Assembly: GCA_018401705.1 (NCBI GenBank)
Contig: JAGYKL010000029.1
Location: 1-41,936, forward strand
Reading direction: 5' to 3'
From: Bacteroidia bacterium
Lineage (GTDB): Bacteria > Bacteroidota > Bacteroidia > M30B66
DNA length: 41,936 nucleotides
A model generated the notes under the pieces. That model saw only the letters and a program-made list of their open reading frames with translations. It ran no database searches and was not told the origin of the DNA. Of the stretch, positions 25,305 to 32,426 are shown in pieces. Both the position numbers and the translations under genes were made by a program. Position 1 is the first letter of the stretch, and every line of letters begins with the position of its first letter.

Positions 25305-25974
25305 CAGACTTGGGAAGATTAAGCAGTTGGCCTTTTCTGAATTTCCTTCTGTATTTTCTTTGTGAAAGCACTTCCTCTCCAGGTGGCATAACTTTCCACT
25401 CCCAACCTTTACCGAGAGATAATTTTCTGTAAATCTGCAACGAACCTTCTTTAATTGAAGAAGATGGTATAGCAGCCAAGGTGAATATTTGTGTAAATGA
25501 GGTTGTGTAACCAAAACTTGAAACATCCTTTAGGGCAACGTATACTCGCTCAATCTGTCGTCGTTTCTTCAATTCAACCTGCATACTATCGGCTGTTAAA
25601 CTGATAAGTTTTCCCCTATGGGGGAGGAAAATAGTATCAGACTTAATCCTGTAAATTATTGTTTTACCTGTCTTGATTACTGGTTTTCTCTTTTTAGATG
25701 GATGAGAAAAAAACAGCTCGTTTTGAAACATCATTTCTGAAGCACGCAGTTTAGAAGGATCTTCAAGCAAGAATCCATAAGTTTCTGAATTAGGAATTTC
25801 GTATTCGTTTTTGTCTGCCTGATCTAATGTTCTGAACGTTAGAACGGAATCGCTTACTCCGATAATATAGCAATCAAGAATGCCATCTCCGTTTTTCAGA
25901 AATATCTGGTCTTGCGCTAATGCAGTATTAGAACAACAGATAAATAATAAGACCGTAATGATGCGGTAATACAT
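25267..25974 (-). CDS. Secreted protein of unknown function
   Basis: The 235-residue product has a signal peptide (MYYRIITVLLFICCSNTALAQ) and a basic mature part with paired beta segments: GDGILDCYIIGVSDSVLTF, then TIFLPHRGKLISLTADSM. These look like two repeats of a small beta domain that sense or bind a ligand, but no family is recognised. It ends in a very basic tail (RKALRGQRGK). The ATG at 25974 is preferred over the GTG at 25986, because that codon overlaps the -7 element TAACTTTG. The last 38 bases overlap the end of the SirB1-type gene on the other strand. Confidence 0.6.
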   Translation of the reverse strand: MYYRIITVLLFICCSNTALAQDQIFLKNGDGILDCYIIGVSDSVLTFRTLDQADKNEYEIPNSETYGFLLEDPSKLRASEMMFQNELFFSHPSKKRKPVIKTGKTIIYRIKSDTIFLPHRGKLISLTADSMQVELKKRRQIERVYVALKDVSSFGYTTSFTQIFTLAAIPSSSIKEGSLQIYRKLSLGKGWEWKVMPPGEEVLSQRKYRRKFRKGQLLNLPKSVRKKALRGQRGK

Positions 25975-25985
25975 ATCGGATTGCA

Positions 25986-25993
25986 CAAAGTTA
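25986..25993 (-). promoter_or_regulatory. Promoter -7 element of the unknown secreted protein
   Basis: The minus strand reads TAACTTTG; the ATG at 25974 follows after 11 bases. A leader of only a few bases is expected. It lies between the divergent gene starts at 25974 and 26042. Confidence 0.5.
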
Positions 25994-26041
25994 GTGGTTT
26001 GCCAAAAGACTTTGTATTTTCACAGCCAGAAGAAATTAGCT

Positions 26042-26539
26042 ATGTCGTCACAGATTCTAAATGCTCAAAAAGTAAAGCAGAAAATAAGAAGGATTGCTCT
26101 CGAAATAATTGAAAGAACCTATGCTGAGGAAAAAGTAGTTATTGTAGGAATTAAGAATTCTGGTTTTGAATTAGCTCAAAGAATTTGTGATGAACTCAAA
26201 AGGTTTGAGAATAAAGAATACTCTTGCTATTCAATGCTAATAAATAAAACATCTCCACTTGAGACTCCAATTGAAACAGACGTTAATGGCGATGAATTGT
26301 ATAATAGCATCATCATTATTGTAGATGATGTGCAGAATTCTGGTAAAACAATGGCATTTGCAGTAAAACACTTTCTGCAATATCGGGTCAAATCAATACA
26401 AACTTGTGTGTTAATTGACCGCCGGCATAACTTATTTCCGGTGAGAGCAGATTATGTAGGCTTGTCACTCAGCACCACACTAAAAGAGCATGTTACTGTT
26501 GATACAGAAGATGGAAATATCTCGGTTTCGCTAAGTTAA
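26042..26539 (+). CDS. Type I phosphoribosyltransferase (PyrR-like)
   Basis: The 165-residue protein has the PRPP loop IIIVDDVQNSGKTMAF, with the acidic pair and the small-residue turn that define type I phosphoribosyltransferases, plus VVIVGIKNSGFELAQ at the start and VLIDRRHNLFPVRADYVGL near the end. This order and the DRRH/FPV segment are typical of PyrR-type proteins (uracil salvage or pyrimidine regulator), but Bacteroidota proteins of this type are usually left unnamed and no pyr leader is seen here. The start at 26042 (ATGTCGTCACAG) avoids an upstream in-frame extension that runs into the divergent promoter. It is convergent with aroK. Confidence 0.75.
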   Translation: MSSQILNAQKVKQKIRRIALEIIERTYAEEKVVIVGIKNSGFELAQRICDELKRFENKEYSCYSMLINKTSPLETPIETDVNGDELYNSIIIIVDDVQNSGKTMAFAVKHFLQYRVKSIQTCVLIDRRHNLFPVRADYVGLSLSTTLKEHVTVDTEDGNISVSLS

Positions 26540-26546
26540 GTATTGT

Positions 26547-27059
26547 CTAATTGGTATTAATAGCATTTACGACTTTTTGTATATCTGGATGCAAACCATC
26601 CAAATGCAAATGCATTTTATGGTAGAATACTTCACGTTCTGCAAGAACTTCTTCTAATTGAATAAGCCTTGACTCTCCTTTTTGATTAAGCAAAGGTCTG
26701 CTTTCAAAGCCATTCTTTTGAGAAAGTCTTGAATACAATGCCTTGGGACTCATCTCTAAATAAACCCCGAGGCCAGTTTTAAGCATTATCTCAACATTAT
26801 TATTGAAGCAAGGTGTTCCTCCGCCGCAGGCGATAACTACCTTTTTTTTACCAATTAAGGCGTTAAGTTGTTCACTCTCAACTTCTCGAAAACGAGATTC
26901 GCCATACCTTGAAATCCAATCAAATGGACTCATTGAAGTTTGCTGAGTGATGAAGTCGTCTAAATCAATAAAATCAAATGACAGACTGCGAGACAATTTC
27001 TTGCCAAAAGTAGATTTTCCACTTCCGGGCATTCCGTTTAGGAAAACTATTGCTGTCAT
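26547..27059 (-). CDS. aroK: Shikimate kinase
   Basis: The enzyme phosphorylates shikimate at the 3-hydroxyl in the chorismate pathway. The 170-residue length is standard. Motifs: Walker A LNGMPGSGKST, DLDDFI (the Asp pair that binds shikimate and Mg), RFREVESEQL with the binding Arg, ACGGGTPCF, and the lid segment GFESRPLLNQ. It is the only aromatic-amino-acid gene here. It starts 36 bases from tRNA-Leu, which runs divergently, and ends 7 bases from the phosphoribosyltransferase gene. Confidence 0.92.
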   Translation of the reverse strand: MTAIVFLNGMPGSGKSTFGKKLSRSLSFDFIDLDDFITQQTSMSPFDWISRYGESRFREVESEQLNALIGKKKVVIACGGGTPCFNNNVEIMLKTGLGVYLEMSPKALYSRLSQKNGFESRPLLNQKGESRLIQLEEVLAEREVFYHKMHLHLDGLHPDIQKVVNAINTN

Positions 27060-27078
27060 TTATGAATGATATTTTTTC

Positions 27079-27086
27079 TATTTTTG
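27079..27086 (+). promoter_or_regulatory. Promoter -7 element for tRNA-Leu
   Basis: TATTTTTG ends 9 bases before the first base of the tRNA at 27096, the right distance for a tRNA promoter with a very short leader. Confidence 0.6.
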
Positions 27087-27095
27087 CCGACCCTT

Positions 27096-27178
27096 GCCCA
27101 GGTGATGAAATTGGTAGACATGCTACTTTGAGGGGGTAGTGAGCTCAGCTCGTGCAAGTTCGAATCTTGTTCTGGGCA
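27096..27178 (+). tRNA. tRNA-Leu, anticodon GAG
   Basis: The acceptor stem is GCCCAGG paired with TCTGGGC (one G-T wobble), with the discriminator A at 27178. The anticodon stem CTACT/GGTAG closes the loop TTGAGGG, so the anticodon at 27130-27132 is GAG, reading CUC and CUU. A long variable arm (GAGC, loop TCA, GCTC) fits a class II leucine tRNA, and the T arm has GTTCGAAT. The length is 83 bases. The terminal CCA is not encoded. Confidence 0.93.
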
Positions 27179-27180
27179 CA

Positions 27181-27210
27181 AAGCCGGATGACTAAATCAT
27201 TCGGCTTTTT
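27181..27210. terminator. Two-way terminator between tRNA-Leu and the OmpH gene
   Basis: AAGCCGGATGA (27181-27191), a 5-base loop and TCATTCGGCTT (27197-27207) pair with one wobble, followed by TTT on the plus strand and preceded by A-rich sequence that serves as the T-run on the minus strand. The right arm contains the stop and last codons of the OmpH-type gene, so its end doubles as its own terminator. Confidence 0.75.
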
Positions 27211-27799
27211 GCATTCTATATTTCTCGTTTAAAGTTTTAAGCACTTGAGGCGTAATATCATTCTCTGGACTTGCATACCAAAGACCTCCACCACGTGCAT
27301 ATGAAAGCACATATGAATAGTTATTTTCAAGAGCATATTTCTTTAAGAAAACATCGATAGTGTCAAATATGCGACGGCTAACTTCAGCCTCCTGACGCTG
27401 CAAATCAGTGCTTAACTCTTGTTCAAGCTGCACTAATTCTTGCTGCTTTCTAACTAGTTTTTCTTGTTTACTTTCTCTTTCTGTTATTGTTAAATATTGC
27501 GCCCTTTGTTGAAAATCGTTTGCTTCCTTTTCAAACTGGCGTTGCTTAACTGTAAATTTTTCTTCAGCAGCAAGAGTTCGTTCTGAAGCTTTCTCAAATT
27601 CATCTTTATACATTTCATAATTCTCAGTGAGAGAATCGGCATTTACATAAGCAATGTTTAATCCTGATGATGAATGACTGCCATTTATTGAGTTGTTTGA
27701 GTTGCTAGGCTTTTCAGACTTAGAAGACATTTGCAGAGCAAACAAAACGACAACTGCTATAACCAGCAGTATATTGATGAATAAGTTTAAGTTTTTCAT
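27197..27799 (-). CDS. OmpH/Skp-family periplasmic chaperone
   Basis: Skp/OmpH proteins hold unfolded outer-membrane proteins in the periplasm. The 200-residue product has an N-terminal membrane segment (MKNLNLFINILLVIAVVVLF), a Ser/Asn-rich linker, then a long coiled coil (about residues 65-150: rich in Glu, Gln, Lys and Arg, with heptad spacing) between two short beta parts, LNIAYVNADSL and YSYVLSYARGG, as in Skp. The N-terminal segment lacks a clear cleavage site and may stay as an anchor. The start at 27799 is preferred because the upstream ATG at 27847 lies outside the -7 element (27817-27824). Confidence 0.85.
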   Translation of the reverse strand: MKNLNLFINILLVIAVVVLFALQMSSKSEKPSNSNNSINGSHSSSGLNIAYVNADSLTENYEMYKDEFEKASERTLAAEEKFTVKQRQFEKEANDFQQRAQYLTITERESKQEKLVRKQQELVQLEQELSTDLQRQEAEVSRRIFDTIDVFLKKYALENNYSYVLSYARGGGLWYASPENDITPQVLKTLNEKYRMQKAE

Positions 27800-27816
27800 A
27801 GTTGTTTTAAGAGCCA

Positions 27817-27824
27817 CAAATATA
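27817..27824 (-). promoter_or_regulatory. Promoter -7 element of the OmpH-type gene
   Basis: The minus strand reads TATATTTG, 17 bases before the ATG at 27799. It supports that start over the one at 27847. Confidence 0.5.
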
Positions 27825-27886
27825 ACCAAGCCTGAATACTTTGGCATTAGTTTTTATGTTCCTTCAAAATAGCTATCTATATCTTC

Positions 27887-27894
27887 TAACTTTG
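27887..27894 (+). promoter_or_regulatory. Promoter -7 element, probable leaderless start of the ECF sigma gene
   Basis: TAACTTTG ends 7 bases before the ATG at 27902, so the start point would fall at or within a base or two of the ATG. It is the only promoter match seen upstream of the sigma/FecR/repeat-protein run. Confidence 0.55.
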
Positions 27895-27901
27895 CCTCCT
27901 C

Positions 27902-28510
27902 ATGGAGACGCAGGACCTTATAAAAAGAATTGTTGATGGCGACGAAGTGGCTTTTGAAAAACTATTCAGAATTTTCTATAAGCCGCTTTGTGGATATGCT
28001 TTTGGCTTTCTCAAAGATTCTGATGCTGCTGAAGAAATAGTTCAGGATGTTCTCGTTAATATATGGCAATCGCGAAGTACGTTTCATATTGAAACAGCAA
28101 TTAGAGCTTACCTTTATAGAGCTGTTCATAATAGGTGTTTGAATTTTATTAGGCACGAAAAAATTAAGCAGCAGCATCAATCTTATACGGTTTCGATTAA
28201 CGAGCATAGCTATGAATCGGCTGGTTCGAGGTTAGCGGTAAGTGAACTCAAACAAAAAATAGATGATGCCCTTGAAGCCTTACCGCCCGGCTGCAGACAG
28301 GTTTTTCGTTTGAGCAGAATGGATGGTTTGTCATATAAAGAAATTGCCGACTTGCTTGAGATTTCTGTTAAAACAGTTGAGAATCAAATGGGCAAGGCCC
28401 TGAAATTAATGAGAATACATCTTGCTGATTTTCTTGTTTGGTTCATTTTTCTGTCATTGATAAATAATTTTGTTTTTGCGTGGGGGTATTTTCCACACGA
28501 AGTGTTTTAA
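27902..28510 (+). CDS. ECF RNA polymerase sigma factor (sigma-70 family, FecI-like)
   Basis: This ECF sigma factor has region 2 (about residues 18-90: FYKPLCGYAFGFLKDSDAAEEIVQDVLVNIWQSR) split from region 4 (about 115-170: PPGCRQVFRLSRMDGLSYKEIA, LLEISVKTVENQM), with the usual helix-turn-helix. After region 4 the last about 28 residues (DFLVWFIFLSLINNF and on) are strongly hydrophobic, as in some Bacteroidota ECF factors. A FecR gene follows after 11 bases, so it is a FecI-type factor held by its anti-sigma partner until a signal arrives. Its promoter is of the housekeeping type, with no sign of autoregulation. Confidence 0.9.
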   Translation: METQDLIKRIVDGDEVAFEKLFRIFYKPLCGYAFGFLKDSDAAEEIVQDVLVNIWQSRSTFHIETAIRAYLYRAVHNRCLNFIRHEKIKQQHQSYTVSINEHSYESAGSRLAVSELKQKIDDALEALPPGCRQVFRLSRMDGLSYKEIADLLEISVKTVENQMGKALKLMRIHLADFLVWFIFLSLINNFVFAWGYFPHEVF

Positions 28511-28521
28511 GAATAGTATAA

Positions 28522-29529
28522 ATGTCGCTCAATCAAATTTCAGAAGATCTAATAGCCCGCTACCTTAGCGGAGAAGCCACCAAGGGAGAAATTCGCGAGG
28601 TTGAGTCATGGGCAAATGAATCTGAAAATAACACTACAATTCTAGAGCAATATCGAAAGCTATGGTTACTAACGGCAAATGCCGAAATTCCTGAAGTTGA
28701 CGAAGAACAAGCTTGGTTAAAGATGAAGCTTAGAATGCGCGAAGACGCCGCGCAAACTAAGGAGGCTGAAATAATTCCACTTAAGAGTGGCAAAAGCTTT
28801 CCATTCTTAAGAGTAGCTGCAGGTATCTCTATATTGCTTTTAATAAGCTCATTGGTTTACTTTTTTAACATCAATGAGAAAGCAGTAAAATATGTGGCAG
28901 GAAATGAGCAAATGGAAGTTTATCTGCCTGATTCAAGCAAAGTCATTCTGCAACCTAACTCTTTGCTAAGTTTCAGTGAGTCTGACTATGCCAAAGAATC
29001 AAGAAGCATGGAACTTTCAGGAGAAGCATATTTTGATGTTAGACGTAATGAATCATCTCCATTTATTGTTTCCGTGAGCAAATCCCAAGTACAGGTTCTT
29101 GGAACTTCATTTAGAATAAAACAAAACTCAAATTCTGTTCAAGTTGCAGTAATCACGGGTAAAGTTGAATTAAGAAGTAAAGAATCGAACAGAGCTAAAC
29201 AAATACTTACTCCCGGATTAGAAGGTATATTAAATGAATCAGAAGGTAATATTTCAGTTGACAGCATTTCGACTGAAGAATTAGGCTATCAATTACATAG
29301 AACATTAGTCTTTGAAGAAACTGACCTAAAACAAGTTTGTAAAACACTAAGTGGGATATTTCATACAGATGTTTCATTAAGCACTTCAAACCTGGAGTTG
29401 TGTTTACTAACTGCCACCTTTAAGAATCAAAGCTTAAGTGAAATACTTGAGATTGTTGCAAGTACATTTAATTTAGAACTTAAAGAAAGTGGCAAAGGAT
29501 ACGCCCTTCATGGAACAGGATGTGATTAA
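28522..29529 (+). CDS. FecR-family anti-sigma factor
   Basis: The 335-residue protein passes the inner membrane once. Residues 1-85 are the cytoplasmic sigma-binding part (LIARYLSGEATKGEIREVESWA). A hydrophobic helix follows at about 93-113 (FLRVAAGISILLLISSLVYFF region), then the periplasmic FecR domain (about 125-220: VYLPDSSKVILQPNS, GEAYFDVRRNESSPFIV) and a C-terminal STN-like DUF4974 part (about 255-330). The known role is to take up a signal from an outer-membrane partner and control the sigma factor. It sits 11 bases after the sigma gene and overlaps the next gene by 20 bases, which ties all three together. Confidence 0.92.
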   Translation: MSLNQISEDLIARYLSGEATKGEIREVESWANESENNTTILEQYRKLWLLTANAEIPEVDEEQAWLKMKLRMREDAAQTKEAEIIPLKSGKSFPFLRVAAGISILLLISSLVYFFNINEKAVKYVAGNEQMEVYLPDSSKVILQPNSLLSFSESDYAKESRSMELSGEAYFDVRRNESSPFIVSVSKSQVQVLGTSFRIKQNSNSVQVAVITGKVELRSKESNRAKQILTPGLEGILNESEGNISVDSISTEELGYQLHRTLVFEETDLKQVCKTLSGIFHTDVSLSTSNLELCLLTATFKNQSLSEILEIVASTFNLELKESGKGYALHGTGCD

Positions 29530-31441
29530 AGGCTTTCTAATCTTGTTTTTTAGCTGGATGATTATTTCAGCGCAAGCGCAGGATGACCCCTTGATGCGTC
29601 GCATTACTTTATCAACCGGGAAAACTAAAATAAATGATGCACTTAATCAGGTTTCTGTTGCCGGGAAATTCTATTTCAGCTACAATTCATCAGGAATCGA
29701 CGAGAGTAAAATGGTACAAATTGATGTATCCAGAAAAACCGTAAGAAACACGTTAGAGATAATCTTAGGAAAGGAGTACATTTTTAAATCAGGAGGAAAT
29801 CATGTAATCATCCTGCCGAGGGCAGGAAAAAACTCAGGAAAGTCGAATCAAACATACAGAATTACTGGTGTTGTAAAGGATGCGCAAACAGGTAAAACAA
29901 TTTCTTCTGTATCGATTATTGAACTAGGAGAAAGGAATACGACTTCAAGTGATCAAAGCGGAACATATCAATTACCAATTAAAGGCAATGCTGAGTTTGC
30001 CAAAATCTTGGTAAGTAGAAAAAACTATCGAGATACGGTTATCACTATTAAACCTGAAGCAAATACACAAATAAGCATTCCTTTAAGGCCTCTGCCTCAA
30101 ATTGAGAAACTCAATTCTCTAAATGCAACTGTTCCGGTTGAAATGGAAGAGAATGGTTTGTTTAGAACTGTTGTTTCTGAGCAGCAGCAAATACTTAGCT
30201 ATAATTTACCCTTGTATGAACAAAGAAATTTTCAAGCATCATTTGTTCCCAATTTAGGTACAAACAAGAGTTTCTCTGGACTAGTTGAAAACCACGTATC
30301 TTTTAATGCTATTGGAGGATACTCAATGGCTCTTAGTGGCTTTGAGTTAGCAGGCATGTTCAATATCACCAGACGCCATGTTCGGGGAGCACAAATTGGT
30401 GGCTTTATGAATATTACGGGTGGACAATTAAGTGGCTTTCAACTGGCTGGATTCATGAATAATAATATTGGAGCAATTCATGGAGTTCAAACTGCGGGGT
30501 TCTATAATCTTTCTTTAGATTCACTGAAAGGAATTCAGCTAGCTGGCTTTTTCAACATGGCTCGTAACAGGGTTCGAGGTGTTCAGAGCGCTGGTTTTTT
30601 AAACATCTCAGGCAAAGAACTTAGAGGTGTTCAAATGGCTGGTTTTTTCAATCTCAGCGGAAAAGATGCCCGAGGGGCTCAATTATCAGGGTTTTGCAAT
30701 ATTGCAACAGGCGATATGTTTGGTGTTCAGGCTGCGGGAATGCTAAATTTAAGTACTGGAAACTTAAAAGGAGCGCAACTTTCTGGAGGCATTAACCTTA
30801 CACTGGATACAACTAATACAGTCCAGATAGCCACAATTTCAAATTTTGCCAGAGTAATCTACGGTACTCAGATATCTCTTTTCAATATTGCAGGCGAAGT
30901 TGGCGGATCTCAGGTAGGCCTCATTAATTATTGCGATACTGTTAATGGCTTACCACTTGGTTTAATAAGCATTGTAAGGAAGGGCGTACATCAACTTGAA
31001 TTTGCAAGTTCAGATGTAAGTGATTTATTGGTGACATTAAAGACTGGAACTCATAGATTGTATAATGTGCTAAGCGCTGGTATGTTCAATCTTAATAATG
31101 CTTCTTTGGCAAGTTTTGGCTATGGACTTGGTTCAATGAGTAAGCACAGAACTAAGCTTGGAGGAGGCGGAGAATTTGTGCTATCATTAGTTTTCAATGA
31201 AGCTTTTGATTTTGGTGTTTTTCCCGATACATGGGGCAGAGTGCATCCTTTCTTTTCATACAAACCTCTTAAATGGTTACAGCTAACTGCAGGGCCAAGT
31301 ATTCAAATTTACTGGATAGATCAGTCAAATATTTCAGGCCTACGGCCGGATGAGAAATTGGGCAGTGCAGTTAAGTTTTCGAATCACACCGGTAGCGGAA
31401 CAGCATGGCTGGGATGGCAATTTGGCATTAGATTATTTTGA
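29510..31441 (+). CDS. STN-domain protein with 16-residue surface repeats (LA_2272 type)
   Basis: In order: a signal peptide (1-24); an STN domain (about 29-103: RITLSTGKTKINDALNQVS, VRNTLEIILG), which in TonB signalling receptors contacts FecR; a CarboxypepD_reg-like domain (about 117-192: ITGVVKDAQTGKTISSVSI); ten tandem 16-residue units (277-436; pattern GxQxAGFxNxxxxxxx) resembling the LA_2272 surface repeats; and a barrel-like end (WLGWQFGIRLF). It lacks a TonB plug and the usual transporter barrel, so it looks like a signalling receptor without transport. The ATG at 29510, inside fecR, is preferred to the GTG at 29489. See the repeat feature and findings. Confidence 0.8.
   Translation: MEQDVIKGFLILFFSWMIISAQAQDDPLMRRITLSTGKTKINDALNQVSVAGKFYFSYNSSGIDESKMVQIDVSRKTVRNTLEIILGKEYIFKSGGNHVIILPRAGKNSGKSNQTYRITGVVKDAQTGKTISSVSIIELGERNTTSSDQSGTYQLPIKGNAEFAKILVSRKNYRDTVITIKPEANTQISIPLRPLPQIEKLNSLNATVPVEMEENGLFRTVVSEQQQILSYNLPLYEQRNFQASFVPNLGTNKSFSGLVENHVSFNAIGGYSMALSGFELAGMFNITRRHVRGAQIGGFMNITGGQLSGFQLAGFMNNNIGAIHGVQTAGFYNLSLDSLKGIQLAGFFNMARNRVRGVQSAGFLNISGKELRGVQMAGFFNLSGKDARGAQLSGFCNIATGDMFGVQAAGMLNLSTGNLKGAQLSGGINLTLDTTNTVQIATISNFARVIYGTQISLFNIAGEVGGSQVGLINYCDTVNGLPLGLISIVRKGVHQLEFASSDVSDLLVTLKTGTHRLYNVLSAGMFNLNNASLASFGYGLGSMSKHRTKLGGGGEFVLSLVFNEAFDFGVFPDTWGRVHPFFSYKPLKWLQLTAGPSIQIYWIDQSNISGLRPDEKLGSAVKFSNHTGSGTAWLGWQFGIRLF
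30338..30817 (+). repeat. Ten tandem 48-bp coding units (16-residue repeats)
   Basis: The units run GFELAGMFNITRRHVR, GAQIGGFMNITGGQLS, GFQLAGFMNNNIGAIH and so on, each exactly 16 codons. Gly, Gln, Gly-Phe and Asn are conserved while the seven or so residues after Asn vary. The DNA has diverged between units, so this is an old protein repeat, not a recent expansion. Further irregular units (14-15 residues) continue to about residue 482. Confidence 0.85.
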
Positions 31442-31494
31442 CAATTCATTAAGCTGATAATTTAGCAATTCAGTAAAGCGAATTTGATTTGATG

Positions 31495-31502
31495 TACATT
31501 TG
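31495..31502 (+). promoter_or_regulatory. Promoter -7 element, probable leaderless start of the EamA gene
   Basis: TACATTTG ends 6 bases before the ATG at 31509, so the transcript should begin at or next to the ATG. The TTG at 31500, inside the element, is therefore not the start. Confidence 0.5.
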
Positions 31503-31508
31503 CTTCGC

Positions 31509-32426
31509 ATGACAGAATTGAGCCAACGCAAAGCTTATATAGAGCTTCATATTGCAGTTTTTCTTTTTGGTTTTACAGGAATTTTAGGCCGGCTCATAGA
31601 AATAGATGCCACAGTACTTGTATGGCATCGCATGTGGCTTACATCCATTTTTATGTTTTTCTTAGTTAAATTAACTAAGAGATGGCAGAACATACCTCCA
31701 AAGGAATTGATTAGAATAGCCTTCATTTCTTCAACTATTGCTATTCATTGGGTTCTTTTTTATGCATCTATTAAGCTTGCTGGTGTTTCTGTAGCAATGA
31801 TTTGCCTTTCTTCGGTAACCTTGTTTACTGCCATTTTTGAACCTCTAATTTCTAGAACCAAACTGCAGCCCATTCAGTTAATGTTTTCTGCACTAGTAAT
31901 TCTGGGTATTTATTTAATGGCTAATGAGCAAAAAGAACAGGTAATAGGAATATTTGTAGGAGTAGCTTCTGCAATGTTTAGCGCTTTATTTACAGTGTTT
32001 AATAAGCAGATTTTACCTAAGTACAAACCAAGAATGCTTTCGTTTGTTGAGATGACCTTGGGTTTCGGGATGCTCACACTTATGCTGCCAATATTCAACC
32101 TTTTCTTTCCCGTAGAATTTACTTGGCCAGCATTAAGTGATTGGATATACTTATTAATACTAAGTCTATTTTGTACTGTAGCAGCGTTTAATCTTTCGCT
32201 AAATGCTTTAACAAGATTAAGTGCATTTACAGTAAATCTGGCAATTAATTTAGAACCTGTTTATGCCATCATTCTTGCATTTGTCATATTTAACGAATAT
32301 GAGATGTTGGGTCCAGGCTTTTATGCTGGCTCTTTAATTATTCTTGCATCAGTGGCTGGAGATTCGGCATTACGTAAGTACAGGAAGAAATCATTTCCAG
32401 ATACTTCTCCCGGGACACAACCTTAG
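31509..32426 (+). CDS. DMT-superfamily transporter with two EamA domains
   Basis: The 305-residue inner-membrane protein has ten hydrophobic helices in two EamA repeats (about 10-140 and 150-290). The first carries LHIAVFLFGFTGILGR near its start and the second begins near IGIFVGVASAMFSALFT and ends in LNALTRLSAFTVNLAIN and LAFVIFNEYE, the typical EamA end. Substrates in this family are varied metabolites and cannot be read. It has its own promoter, is not in an operon with the repeat-protein gene, and its last 36 bases overlap the convergent gene at 32391. Confidence 0.87.
   Translation: MTELSQRKAYIELHIAVFLFGFTGILGRLIEIDATVLVWHRMWLTSIFMFFLVKLTKRWQNIPPKELIRIAFISSTIAIHWVLFYASIKLAGVSVAMICLSSVTLFTAIFEPLISRTKLQPIQLMFSALVILGIYLMANEQKEQVIGIFVGVASAMFSALFTVFNKQILPKYKPRMLSFVEMTLGFGMLTLMLPIFNLFFPVEFTWPALSDWIYLLILSLFCTVAAFNLSLNALTRLSAFTVNLAINLEPVYAIILAFVIFNEYEMLGPGFYAGSLIILASVAGDSALRKYRKKSFPDTSPGTQP

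Noticed and set aside
29489-29489. GTG start for the STN-repeat protein
   Set aside because: The ATG at 29510 gives a normal signal peptide start and a shorter overlap with fecR.
30338-30817. Regular 48-bp spacing suggesting a CRISPR or tandem DNA array
   Set aside because: The regularity is in the protein (16 codons), the units differ at many bases and lie inside an intact gene. No direct DNA repeats with spacers.
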